From NCBI GenBank assembly GCA_014377495.1, contig JACMPN010000408.1, forward strand, positions 1-9,161: a DNA stretch of 9,161 nucleotides, given 5' to 3'. The notes below the pieces were generated by a model. The model was not told the DNA's origin, did not search any database, and was given only the letters and a program-made list of their open reading frames with translations. Below, piece after piece: positions 1-5,929 of the stretch. Position 1 is the stretch's first letter. Every line of letters starts with the position of its first letter. This stretch comes from Candidatus Sericytochromatia bacterium (GTDB lineage: Bacteria; Cyanobacteriota; Sericytochromatia; JACMPN01). Made by a program: the position numbers and the translations under genes.

Positions 1-152
1 ACGCGTTGCACCGGCATGATGCAGTACAGCAGGACTTCCGGGGCATTTTCCATGTCCAGCAGTTCGCCCTGCTCGGAAAGCTGAGGGCCCGGGCCCTCGG
101 CAAAGACATGGCCGCCCGCCTGTTTGCAGACTGGCTCGCCGCCCACGGGTGA
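1..152 (+). CDS. 3' end of an unrecognised gene (partial)
   Basis: A reading frame open from the window edge (first full codon at base 3) ends at TGA 150-152 and gives 49 residues. The last half looks like an amphipathic C-terminal helix, with residues such as LLGKLRARALGK and a final LFADWLAAHG. I do not recognise the family. Support comes from position: the frame runs in the same direction as the SIS gene downstream, and its stop abuts a strong inverted repeat, as expected between two genes. The codon-aligned minus-strand frame (185 to 1) is also fully open with similar third-position GC, so strand assignment is not secure. Being upstream of a sugar-phosphate SIS protein it could belong to carbohydrate metabolism, but that is a guess. 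Confidence 0.4.
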   Translation, partial: ALHRHDAVQQDFRGIFHVQQFALLGKLRARALGKDMAARLFADWLAAHG

Positions 153-219
153 TTGCCGCTTCAATAAACCGCCCATGCCCGCCATCATCGGACAAGTGCG
201 GTTTATTGAAGGAGCAATC
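151..219. repeat. 22-bp imperfect inverted repeat (hairpin or operator)
   Basis: The left arm is GATTGC at 151-156, two mismatched bases, then CTTCAATAAACCGC at 159-172. The right arm is GCGGTTTATTGAAG at 198-211, two mismatches, then GCAATC at 214-219. The 14-bp inner arms are perfect and the spacer is 25 bases (173-197). The structure starts in the stop codon of the upstream gene and ends just before the ribosome-binding site of the SIS gene at 224-230. There is no T-tract after the right arm, so it is not a standard intrinsic terminator. The arms are AT-richer than the surroundings, which suits a regulator-binding site or an mRNA hairpin in the SIS leader. Confidence 0.75.
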
Positions 220-223
220 ACTC

Positions 224-230
224 GAGGAGG
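224..230 (+). promoter_or_regulatory. Ribosome-binding site deciding the SIS start
   Basis: GAGGAGG lies four bases before ATG 235. It favours this start over an in-frame codon at 124, which would run the protein through the inverted repeat and overlap the upstream gene. Confidence 0.8.
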
Positions 231-234
231 TTCC

Positions 235-1299
235 ATGTCGCACGCCATCAGCCAAAAACGGTCCGGCCATCCGTACTGGATGTACGACACGCTGTTGACC
301 CAGCCGGATGTGGCGGAGACCCTGCTGCGTGACGGCTGGGAGCAGGCTACGACGGCAGCCGAGACCCTGGCCGGCTGCGATCGCCTGTTTCTCGTGGGGA
401 TCGGCTCCTCGCTGCACGTGGCCCAGGCGGGGGCGGGCTGGGTGACCCATCTGGCCGGGATCGACGTCCAGGCCGTACCCAGTCTCGAGTTTTGCCTCTA
501 TGGTCCGGCCCTGCGTCCGGGCGACGGGGTGATCGTCATCAGCCATAGCGGCGGCGGCGGCTATACCCGTGAGGCACTGATCCTCGCCCAGCAGGCCGGT
601 GTCCCGGTGGTCACGCTGACGGGCCAGGAGTCGGCGATGCCACCCGCCACCGTGTCACTGACCACATCCAGACCGGAAGTTTGCCGCTGCCATACCGCCG
701 GCTATTCCGGTGCCCTGATCGTCATGATCCAGGTGGCAACCGCCCTGACCGAACATATGGGGGTACCCTTGCCGGACGGCTGGCATGGCCAGTTGCAGGG
801 GATCCCGGCCATGATGACGGCCCAGTTGGGTCAGGAACCAGACCTGCGGGCCTGGGCGACGGAAATGCCCAGGACCGGGAACGTCATCGTCGTCGGCGCC
901 GGCATCCATCAGGCGACGGCCAGCGAAGTCGCCCTGAAAATGCAAGAGGCCGTCCAGCGGCAAGTCCAGGCGATGACCATCGAACAACTGGCCCACGGTC
1001 CGATGGCCGCCTTGCAGGACGGTGACCTCGTGCTGACCGTCATCCCGGAGAACGCCCTGGCAGTCGAGCGGCAACACCAGGTCGCCAAGGGCCTGGCGGC
1101 ACTGAATATCCCGATCTGGGGCATTAGCAGCGGGGCCCGCCGGCTGGGACCGTCCCCCCTGCCGGAATGGTTCAGTCCGTTGAGCCACCTGGTGCCGATG
1201 CAACTCCTCACCTATTGGTGGGCAGTGGCCATGGGAGTCGACCCGGATTGGAACCGGCTCGATCAACCCGCCCATGCGGCGGCCAAGGCCCATTACTAG
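235..1299 (+). CDS. Double-SIS sugar-phosphate isomerase-like protein (GlmS/AgaS type)
   Basis: This 354-residue cytosolic protein has two SIS (sugar isomerase) domains, at about residues 50-180 and 215-340, like the C-terminal isomerase half of glucosamine-6-phosphate synthase. Visible motifs are GIGSS (55-59, the CGTS position of GlmS), SHSGGGGYT (103-111, the phosphate-binding SQSGET position), SEVALKMQE (230-238, holding the glutamate of the GlmS EGALKLKE motif), LAHGP (252-256) and a C-terminal DPDWNRLDQP (336-345) typical of stand-alone SIS proteins. There is no N-terminal glutaminase domain, so it cannot be a full GlmS. By my hand alignment, the position of the GlmS ring-opening histidine (eleven residues before the HGP histidine) is Gln243, so its chemistry may differ. 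It probably acts on a hexose- or hexosamine-phosphate as isomerase or deaminase; the exact substrate cannot be told. It is preceded by a strong Shine-Dalgarno and an inverted repeat. Confidence 0.88.
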   Translation: MSHAISQKRSGHPYWMYDTLLTQPDVAETLLRDGWEQATTAAETLAGCDRLFLVGIGSSLHVAQAGAGWVTHLAGIDVQAVPSLEFCLYGPALRPGDGVIVISHSGGGGYTREALILAQQAGVPVVTLTGQESAMPPATVSLTTSRPEVCRCHTAGYSGALIVMIQVATALTEHMGVPLPDGWHGQLQGIPAMMTAQLGQEPDLRAWATEMPRTGNVIVVGAGIHQATASEVALKMQEAVQRQVQAMTIEQLAHGPMAALQDGDLVLTVIPENALAVERQHQVAKGLAALNIPIWGISSGARRLGPSPLPEWFSPLSHLVPMQLLTYWWAVAMGVDPDWNRLDQPAHAAAKAHY

Positions 1300-1331
1300 G
1301 GGGGCCGCCACCGGATCGGCAGCCGGGCACC

Positions 1332-1352
1332 GCCGGCTAAACCAGAGCCGGC
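1332..1352 (+). other. Hairpin after the SIS gene
   Basis: GCCGGCT (1332-1338) and AGCCGGC (1346-1352) form a perfect 7-bp stem around a 7-base loop, 33 bases after the SIS stop. No run of T follows, so it would be a weak or Rho-assisted terminator or an mRNA-stabilising hairpin. The bases after it (1361-1386) are locally AT-rich and are the likeliest place for a promoter of the lipoprotein genes, but I see no convincing -35/-10 pair. Confidence 0.4.
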
Positions 1353-1481
1353 AACTGATCTTGGACATTTAAACCAAAGAGAAATTCGGCCACCGTGACT
1401 AGGATAGGAACAACCAGCGGGTTCGGTCAGGGGCGGCTGCGGCCCGGCGCTGACCGCTTGATCCTTTCCAAGGAGGCTTCG

Positions 1482-1886
1482 ATGCATCCAGCCCAAAGCC
1501 CAGGCCTCGTCCTCGTGTCGTTGGCCCTGATCATGGCAGCCTGCAGCCCGTTGACACCGACGCAGACGACCCTGCCCAGCGGCGGCATGCGGACGGCGAC
1601 CGCAGGGATCACTGACATGTTCGGGCTCGGCGCCAAGGTTCCGGCCGAGATGGTCAGTGCATTGGCCCTCGTGCCCTTGCCGCCGGTCTCGCCGCAGACG
1701 CTGCCCATCCAGACCTTGCCGATCGGTCAGCCCATCGGGCTTCTGACGACGCTGCCATCGTCTCAGCCCGTGACGTTTCCAGCGGCGCTGCCTTCGGTCT
1801 ACGCACCACCGCCGGTCAACCCTGGCACTTCTGGTCCGGGGTATCCCACCTCGACGCCCAGTGTTGCCAGTGGCTGGCAGTTCTAA
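1482..1886 (+). CDS. Small proline-rich putative lipoprotein
   Basis: This is a 134-residue protein of no family I recognise. The start at ATG 1482 is chosen because AAGGAGG sits at 1470-1476; the in-frame GTG at 1395 lacks one and would hide the signal peptide. Residues 9-20 are a hydrophobic stretch ending in the lipobox-like IMAAC with Cys21, so the product is probably exported and lipid-anchored. The N-region has no lysine or arginine before the hydrophobic stretch, which is unusual. The mature part is low-complexity and rich in Pro, Ser, Thr and Leu, with repeated TLP/ALP motifs at about residues 73-104 (TLPIQ, TLPIG, TLPSSQ, ALPSVY), and ends in SGWQF. It looks disordered and may span or decorate the cell envelope. 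The downstream gene has the same architecture and same strand and is probably co-transcribed. Confidence 0.7.
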   Translation: MHPAQSPGLVLVSLALIMAACSPLTPTQTTLPSGGMRTATAGITDMFGLGAKVPAEMVSALALVPLPPVSPQTLPIQTLPIGQPIGLLTTLPSSQPVTFPAALPSVYAPPPVNPGTSGPGYPTSTPSVASGWQF

Positions 1887-1897
1887 GGACGGCCCCG

Positions 1898-1918
1898 CCC
1901 TGGCAGCGGCCGCCAGGG
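1898..1918 (+). other. Intercistronic hairpin between the lipoprotein genes
   Basis: CCCTGGC (1898-1904) and GCCAGGG (1912-1918) form a perfect 7-bp stem with loop AGCGGCC, beginning 12 bases after the first lipoprotein stop. No T-tract follows. It could stabilise the upstream message or partly terminate, tuning expression of the second lipoprotein. Confidence 0.4.
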
Positions 1919-1979
1919 TGATGGTCGGCCAGCGCCCATTCGCGGAGTTTCTGTATTACCCGTGTTACCAGGAGGCCCC

Positions 1980-2600
1980 ATGCCTTTCATTACGATACGC
2001 CGGCCGTTGCTGAGCAGCGGCATCCTCGTCTCTCTGGGGATCGCCGCCTGGTGCGCGGCGTGCACCGCACCGTCGCCCACCGCCGGCGATGCCGCATCCC
2101 GCTTTGCCACCCGCACCACCGCCGTCCCATCCAACTACCCGATGGCCCTGCCCACGAACTGGGAATCGTACGCCGCCCCATCCGGTGGCATGACCCCGAC
2201 CAACTCGCCCAGCGCCATGCCGTCCGGCTGGCCGCCGAGCAATCTCGGCACCCTGTTGCCACAGGGCTATGGGACGGGGGGTACGGCCGGTGTGACACCC
2301 GGCCAGATCGGGCCCAGCGCCTGGACCGGCAACAACACCAGCAACCTGCCCAGCAACGTCACCTCGACCCTGCCCAGGGGCCTCAACCCAAACGGGGCTG
2401 GGACGGAGGTCGTCGGTGGCAGCGGCATGGGCATGATCGGTGGGCTGTTCGGTCCGGCCTCTGGCAGCACAGGGCCCCGTTCGTCCGACCTGGTCCAACC
2501 TGATAGCGGCCTCGGATTCAACAGCAATACGGGGACCCCGTCCATCGGTGGGACGGGCTACCAAAACGCTGGGGGCCTGAACACCACCACCGGCTGGTAG
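1980..2600 (+). CDS. Glycine/serine/proline-rich putative lipoprotein
   Basis: This is a 206-residue unrecognised protein. ATG 1980 follows AGGAGG at 1970-1975 with a four-base gap, so I prefer it to the in-frame TTG at 1962. The N-terminus is a good signal peptide: Arg7-Arg8, a hydrophobic core at about 9-24, and a CAAC lipobox with Cys28 (Cys25 is also present). The mature chain is low-complexity. Residues 49-140 are rich in Pro/Ser/Thr/Asn with spaced LPTNW, MPSGW, LLPQGY, LPSNV and TLPRG motifs. Residues 140-206 are Gly/Ser/Asn/Thr-rich and end in TTTGW. No folded domain is evident. The shared plan with the preceding gene (lipobox AAC, LP-type motifs, Gly-Trp near the end) suggests a related pair of envelope proteins. 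An intrinsic terminator follows within 25 bases. Several other frames are open here, but only this one has both a ribosome-binding site and a signal peptide. Confidence 0.72.
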   Translation: MPFITIRRPLLSSGILVSLGIAAWCAACTAPSPTAGDAASRFATRTTAVPSNYPMALPTNWESYAAPSGGMTPTNSPSAMPSGWPPSNLGTLLPQGYGTGGTAGVTPGQIGPSAWTGNNTSNLPSNVTSTLPRGLNPNGAGTEVVGGSGMGMIGGLFGPASGSTGPRSSDLVQPDSGLGFNSNTGTPSIGGTGYQNAGGLNTTTGW

Positions 2601-2622
2601 TCAGTCCATTTCCAGTTCTCGG

Positions 2623-2655
2623 CCGATCCACCCGCTCCGGGTGGGTCGGTTTTTT
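2623..2655 (+). terminator. Rho-independent terminator
   Basis: CCGATCCACCC (2623-2633) pairs with GGGTGGGTCGG (2639-2649), giving an 11-bp stem with one T-G wobble and a GCTCC loop, followed by six T (2650-2655). It ends the transcript of the two lipoprotein genes. On the minus strand the same hairpin lacks a trailing T-run, so it is not a good intrinsic terminator for the convergent ruvB. Confidence 0.92.
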
Positions 2656-2695
2656 CGTGGGGAAGGCCATCGACCCCGGACCGGCTAAGGCAGGA

Positions 2696-3820
2696 CTAGA
2701 GCAGTCGGCCCGTCGTATTGGCTAACCCGAGGTGGGCCATGGCCAGGGGCGTGATGATCCGCCCCCGCTGGGTCCGCTGGATCATGCCGGCCTGCAGCAG
2801 ATAGGGCTCGTAGACATCCTCGATCGTCGAGGGATCTTCGCCGACCGCAGCGGCCAGGCTCTCGATGCCGACCGGCCCGCCACCATAGTGGCTGACCATC
2901 GTCGTCAGCAACTGCCGATCGAGCGTGTCGAGGCCCTTGCCGTCGATCTGCAGCATGGCAAACGCCCGTTCGGCCAGGGCCATGGTGATCCGCCCGTCCC
3001 CATGGACCTGGGCAAAGTCCCGCACCCGCTTCAGCAGGCGGTTCGCCACCCGGGGCGTGCCACGGGCCCGGCTGGCCAGCAGGGCGGCGGCATCCACATC
3101 GATGGGCAGATTCAGCAACCCGGACGTCCGGGTGATGATCTCCGCCAACTCTGCCGCCTCATAAAAGGAGAGGCGATGGACGTGACCAAAGCGATCCCGC
3201 AGCGGCCCCGTCAGCGAGCCGGCCTTGGTCGTCGCCCCGATCAGGGTGAAGCGCGGCAACGGCAGGCGTTTGATCCGTGCCGTCTGCCCCTTGCCGATGG
3301 TGATATCGAGGGAGAAGTCCTCCATCGCCGGATACAGGATTTCTTCGGTCAGCCGGTTCAGTCGATGGATCTCATCGATGAACAGCACGTCGCCAGGCTG
3401 GATGGAGACAAGCAGACCGGCGATGTCCCGGGGGCGCTCCAAGGCAGGGGCCGACGTGATGCGGATCGTCGCCCCCATCTCCTGGGCGAGGATCATGCTC
3501 AACGACGTTTTGCCCAGTCCCGGCGGACCATAGAGCAACAGGTGCTCCAGCGGCTCGGAGCGGCCCTTGGCAGCCTCGATGGCCAGTGACAGGGAATCCT
3601 TGAGGGCCCGCTGACCGATGTATTCCGCCAGAGTCCGGGGACGCAGGGACACCTCGGCAGGAATTTCCGGCGCTTTCGCGGCGGGATCGACCAGGCGGGC
3701 GGACGGGACGGCCGCCGCTTTGGACAGGGCCGTACCGTGCACCTGTGGCGGCTGGGCCGATGGGATCGGCTGACCGGGTTGGGCTATGGGCGGGGAACCG
3801 TGACTGGGAACAATCGCCAT
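2696..3820 (-). CDS. ruvB: Holliday junction branch migration ATPase RuvB
   Basis: This is a 374-residue AAA+ motor that works with RuvA to drive branch migration of Holliday junctions in recombinational repair. Clear motifs are Walker A GPPGLGKT (98-105), Walker B LFIDEIH (146-152), sensor I GATTKAG (195-201), LRDRFG with the arginine finger (207-212), and sensor II GTPRVANRLLKRVRD (254-268). The C-terminal winged-helix region spans about 297-374, with LDRQLL and EDVYEPYLLQ. Residues 1-65 are an additional proline/alanine-rich, probably disordered extension; the family core is about 330 residues. Cyanobacterial RuvB proteins carry a comparable MAII-type extension, and ALERPRDI (127-134) also matches that lineage. 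The start has GAGG about ten bases upstream. It lies 17 bases after the ruvA stop, so the two are one operon. Confidence 0.97.
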   Translation of the reverse strand: MAIVPSHGSPPIAQPGQPIPSAQPPQVHGTALSKAAAVPSARLVDPAAKAPEIPAEVSLRPRTLAEYIGQRALKDSLSLAIEAAKGRSEPLEHLLLYGPPGLGKTSLSMILAQEMGATIRITSAPALERPRDIAGLLVSIQPGDVLFIDEIHRLNRLTEEILYPAMEDFSLDITIGKGQTARIKRLPLPRFTLIGATTKAGSLTGPLRDRFGHVHRLSFYEAAELAEIITRTSGLLNLPIDVDAAALLASRARGTPRVANRLLKRVRDFAQVHGDGRITMALAERAFAMLQIDGKGLDTLDRQLLTTMVSHYGGGPVGIESLAAAVGEDPSTIEDVYEPYLLQAGMIQRTQRGRIITPLAMAHLGLANTTGRLL

Positions 3821-3837
3821 CCGTTGTCAGCCTCAAT

Positions 3838-4446
3838 CTATCGTCCGACCATGGTCAGCCATTCCAATGCCTTGCGGATGAGCGTTTCCGCCGGCAGTTC
3901 GCCGCCGCCGACATGGATCAGGGCCGTGGTCACTTCGTCCGGGGCATACCCGAGCGCCTGCAGGGCCATCGCCGCATCTTCCGTGGCCGGAGAGTCGGTC
4001 GGCAGGTCGTCGCCACCCAGAGACACCGGCAGATCCGGCCGCCACTTGGACAGTTTTTCCTTCAGCTCGATGATCAGCCGCTGCGCCGTCTTCAGGCCGA
4101 CCCCCGGTGCCTTGGCCAGGGTCTTGGGGGCATTGATCAGCACGGCGCTGACGATCTCAGCGGTTTTAAAGGCACCGAGCAGGGACAGGGCGATCTTGGC
4201 CCCGATCCCGCTGACGCTCGTCAGCATCGAGAAGAGCTCACGCTGATCGATCGAACTGAAGCCGTAGAGCAGCATCGCGTCTTCCCGGTGGACGAGGACC
4301 GTGTGCAGGGTGATCTCAGCGCCTAGGGACGGTGCCTCATCGAGAAACCGGCTGGGTACGGACACGGCGTAGCCCACACCGCCGACGTCGATGATGGCCT
4401 GATCATGCATCACGCCCGTCAGACGGCCCCTAAGATAGGCGATCAT
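3838..4446 (-). CDS. ruvA: Holliday junction DNA-binding protein RuvA
   Basis: This 202-residue protein is the normal family length. RuvA tetramers clamp the four-way junction and load RuvB rings. Domain I (1-63) is the OB-fold beginning MIAYLRGRLTG. Domain II has two helix-hairpin-helix motifs, SVSGIGAKIALSLL (77-90) and KAPGVGLKTAQRLIIEL (112-128). An acidic, flexible linker (about 141-156) leads to the RuvB-binding domain III (157-202). The ATG at 4446 gives the canonical MIAYLRG N-terminus and has GGGAG about ten bases upstream; an in-frame start at 4509 would add 21 residues not found in the family. The gene leads the ruvAB operon; ruvC is not present on either side within the window. 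Confidence 0.96.
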   Translation of the reverse strand: MIAYLRGRLTGVMHDQAIIDVGGVGYAVSVPSRFLDEAPSLGAEITLHTVLVHREDAMLLYGFSSIDQRELFSMLTSVSGIGAKIALSLLGAFKTAEIVSAVLINAPKTLAKAPGVGLKTAQRLIIELKEKLSKWRPDLPVSLGGDDLPTDSPATEDAAMALQALGYAPDEVTTALIHVGGGELPAETLIRKALEWLTMVGR

Positions 4447-4517
4447 CCCGTCACTACTCCCGTCCAGCCAAAAACGTCCCCGCAGCGTACCACAGGGGAG
4501 GCCGTCCACCGCTCACC

Positions 4518-4564
4518 ATAAGGCTGTGGCCGATTCACCCAATGAGGCTGTGGCCGATTTTCCC
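4518..4564. repeat. Two tandem 23-bp direct repeats, period 24
   Basis: Copies at 4518-4540 and 4542-4564 match at 20 of 23 positions, with an identical core AGGCTGTGGCCGATT at 4521-4535 and 4545-4559. The core contains the partial palindrome GGC-TGTG-GCC. They sit in the divergent spacer, about 70 bases upstream of ruvA and 130 bases upstream of the malG-like gene. Spacing near two helical turns plus would suit tandem protein-binding sites. Short tandem repeats also occur at the ends of some IS families, but no transposase is nearby. Confidence 0.7.
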
Positions 4565-4683
4565 GGAGCTCTTGCACCTGGCTTCATCCCCTATACTGCT
4601 GCCTGGTGTACCGTCGGTCGCACCCGTTCACCAACGCTGACTTGATTTCCGACAGGCCCTCGGGGCCAGCACATGAACAACCC

Positions 4684-4688
4684 GGAGG
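4684..4688 (+). promoter_or_regulatory. Ribosome-binding site for a TTG start
   Basis: GGAGG lies six bases before TTG 4695. An in-frame TGA at 4674-4676 rules out a longer protein, so this site fixes the unusual start codon. Confidence 0.7.
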
Positions 4689-4694
4689 CCCGCA

Positions 4695-5546
4695 TTGGGA
4701 CGCAATCGGCTGACCATAGGACTGTTGCACGCCTTTCTGATCACGATGACGGCCTTTTCGATCTTTCCCGTGTGGTGGGTGCTCGTCATGGCCTTCGACG
4801 GCAGCGGGGCCCGGCCGACCGCCCTCCGGTTGTGGCCCGCCCAGCCCAGCCTGCAGCCTTTGATGCAGGTCCTCGCCCGCCCCATCGACATCGACGGGAT
4901 CAGCTTTGGCCAGTTGCTCGGCAACAGCCTGATCCTGTCCCTCGGGACATCGTTTCTGGGCATCGTCCTGGGTGCGACAGCCGGCTACGCCTTTGCCCGG
5001 TTTCGCTTCCGTGGCCAAAAGGCGGGTCTGGCCGGCTTCCTGCTGCTGCAGATGTTTCCCGCCGTCGTCATGTGCGCCCCAACCTTTGTCCTGTTGTCGG
5101 TCCTCCATGTCCGGACCAGCCTGATCGGGCTGATTTTGGCCTACCTGGCCGGGGCCCTGCCCTTTGCCATCTGGAACCTGAAGGGTTACTTCGACACGGT
5201 GCCCAAAGACCTGGAAGAGGCCGCCCTGGTGGACGGGTGTACCGCAAACACGGCCTTTTGGCGGATCATCCTGCCCCTGTCCACCCCGGCCATGGCCGTG
5301 ACGGCCCTGTTCGGCTTCATGACCGGCTGGACGGAGATCATCCTGGCGTGGACGATGCTTGAGCACCCTCGCACCTTCACCCTGTCCATGGCCCTTTATT
5401 CCCTGGTCGGCGAATACGGCACGACCCGTCCCTGGAGCGAGTTCGCTGCGATGGCACTGCTCCTGGCCCTGCCGGTCTGCATCCTGATGCTGATCCTGCA
5501 GCGGTTCATCGTCTCCGGATTGACCGCCGGCGCCGTCAAAGGTTAA
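4695..5546 (+). CDS. Sugar ABC transporter permease, MalG type
   Basis: This is a 283-residue inner-membrane permease of the MalG/CUT1 binding-protein-dependent family. About six hydrophobic spans are visible (roughly 9-32, 78-101, 112-134, 141-160, 196-217, 251-272). The cytoplasmic EAA loop that docks the ATPase is clear at 172-198: DLEEAALVDG, then FWRIILPLSTP. The C-terminus SGLTAGAVKG is typical of MalG. Translation starts at TTG, fixed by the GGAGG before it. MalG normally pairs with a MalF permease, a MalE-type binding protein and an ATPase, and malF usually lies directly upstream. None is in the window; the upstream neighbour is the divergent ruvA. It therefore seems to be an orphan half-transporter using partners encoded elsewhere. 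Substrate cannot be inferred beyond a sugar or oligosaccharide. Confidence 0.93.
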   Translation: MGRNRLTIGLLHAFLITMTAFSIFPVWWVLVMAFDGSGARPTALRLWPAQPSLQPLMQVLARPIDIDGISFGQLLGNSLILSLGTSFLGIVLGATAGYAFARFRFRGQKAGLAGFLLLQMFPAVVMCAPTFVLLSVLHVRTSLIGLILAYLAGALPFAIWNLKGYFDTVPKDLEEAALVDGCTANTAFWRIILPLSTPAMAVTALFGFMTGWTEIILAWTMLEHPRTFTLSMALYSLVGEYGTTRPWSEFAAMALLLALPVCILMLILQRFIVSGLTAGAVKG

Positions 5547-5596
5547 TGGGCCGATGCCCAGAACGTGGCGACCGGCGCGCATCGCGACCGGGTCAT

Positions 5597-5654
5597 GACC
5601 GAGATTGACCGGCCTTTAGGGGGGCCGTGATGATCGGGGCCGGGTCAATCGGTC
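5597..5654 (+). other. Long imperfect hairpin around a possible small-gene start
   Basis: GACCG (5597-5601), ATTGACC (5604-5610) and GGCC (5611-5614) pair with GGCC (5638-5641), GGTCAAT (5643-5649) and CGGTC (5650-5654). This is 16 base pairs with a two-base and a one-base bulge. It lies 50 bases after the malG-like stop. It has no T-tract, so it could be a 3' stabilising element for that message. The loop contains AGGGGGG (5618-5624) and ATG 5630 of the possible small gene, so it could instead modulate its translation. Confidence 0.55.
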
Positions 5655-5800
5655 CGGTCGATGTGCGGCCACTCCGATGGTGCCGCCGCATGTGGCAGCG
5701 ACTGCTCATCGTTACGGTCAGCGGGTTCGTGGGTTGTTTTCTGTTCTCGAGCCGGGCGGCAAGCCATGCGATGACGCAATTTCTCGACCTGTGCCGCTGA
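5630..5800 (+). CDS. Possible small exported peptide (56 aa)
   Basis: A short frame in an otherwise empty spacer encodes 56 residues with a signal-peptide layout. There is a basic stretch (RWCRRMWQR), a hydrophobic core LLIVTVSGFVGCFLF, and then SSRAASHA, a plausible signal-peptidase I site, leaving a short tail MTQFLDLCR. An adjacent GTG at 5627 is an alternative start, and ATG 5690 would give a tighter signal peptide. A G-rich AGGGGGG at 5618-5624 could serve as a ribosome-binding site, though it is close to the start. A hairpin begins at its stop codon. I recognise no family, and in GC-rich DNA a frame this short can occur by chance. Confidence 0.3.
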   Translation: MIGAGSIGPVDVRPLRWCRRMWQRLLIVTVSGFVGCFLFSSRAASHAMTQFLDLCR

Positions 5801-5823
5801 TCCCGGTCACCGGGCACGGGATC
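5799..5823 (+). other. Hairpin at the end of the possible small gene
   Basis: GATCCCG (5799-5805) and CGGGATC (5817-5823) are perfect inverted arms; an inner alternative pairs CCCGGT (5802-5807) with ACCGGG (5809-5814). It overlaps the stop of the small frame. No T-tract follows. Confidence 0.45.
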
Positions 5824-5929
5824 ATCCGCCCACGGCACCAGAAACCGGCCCGACGCCTGACGCAGGCCCGCTTCAAGCTGCTACTCTGAAAAGGGGGTCC
5901 CGTCAGGGCCCGGGCGGAGGAACGCAAGC

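Larger units (their letters stand above)
4447..4694. other. Divergent ruvA / malG-like intergenic spacer
   Basis: The spacer must hold promoters for both directions. On the + strand the best -10 is TATACT at 4592-4597, with TTGCAC at 4572-4577, but the 14-base spacing is too short for a normal pair. On the minus strand a weak TTGGGT, 16 bases, TATGGT pair overlaps the direct repeats. I see no remnant of a malF gene and no tRNA or riboswitch. Confidence 0.3.
5547..5929. other. Intergenic region between malG-like gene and DUF881 gene
   Basis: These 383 bases hold no gene with family support. They contain the hairpins at 5597-5654 and 5799-5823 and the possible 56-residue peptide. Bases 5824-5915 show only a weak -10-like TACTCT at 5882-5887 without a matching -35. 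No tRNA or riboswitch is seen. A promoter for the DUF881 gene probably lies in the last 100 bases. Confidence 0.5.

Noticed and set aside
151..219. Intrinsic terminator for the edge gene
   Set aside because: No T-run follows the right arm, and the loop is 25 bases long.
655..1368. 237-codon minus-strand frame opposite the SIS gene
   Set aside because: The SIS motifs on the + strand explain this region.
1965..2564. 199-codon minus-strand frame over the second lipoprotein, plus a + frame at 2051-2503
   Set aside because: Neither has a ribosome-binding site or signal peptide, while the 1980-2600 frame has both and ends just before a terminator.
2732..3589. 285-codon + strand open frame opposite ruvB
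   Set aside because: RuvB motifs on the minus strand are unambiguous; this frame is a GC-bias shadow.
4447..4509. 21-codon extension of ruvA
   Set aside because: RuvA proteins begin MI-x-x-L-x-G, which matches the ATG at 4446.
4572..4597. TTGCAC / TATACT as a full promoter for the malG-like gene
   Set aside because: The 14-base spacing is too short for a normal sigma-70 promoter; only the -10 is plausible.
4584..5582. 332-codon minus-strand open frame opposite the malG-like gene
   Set aside because: Its composition is Gln/Gly/His/Asp-rich, the mirror of a hydrophobic membrane protein, and the + strand has full MalG motifs and a ribosome-binding site.
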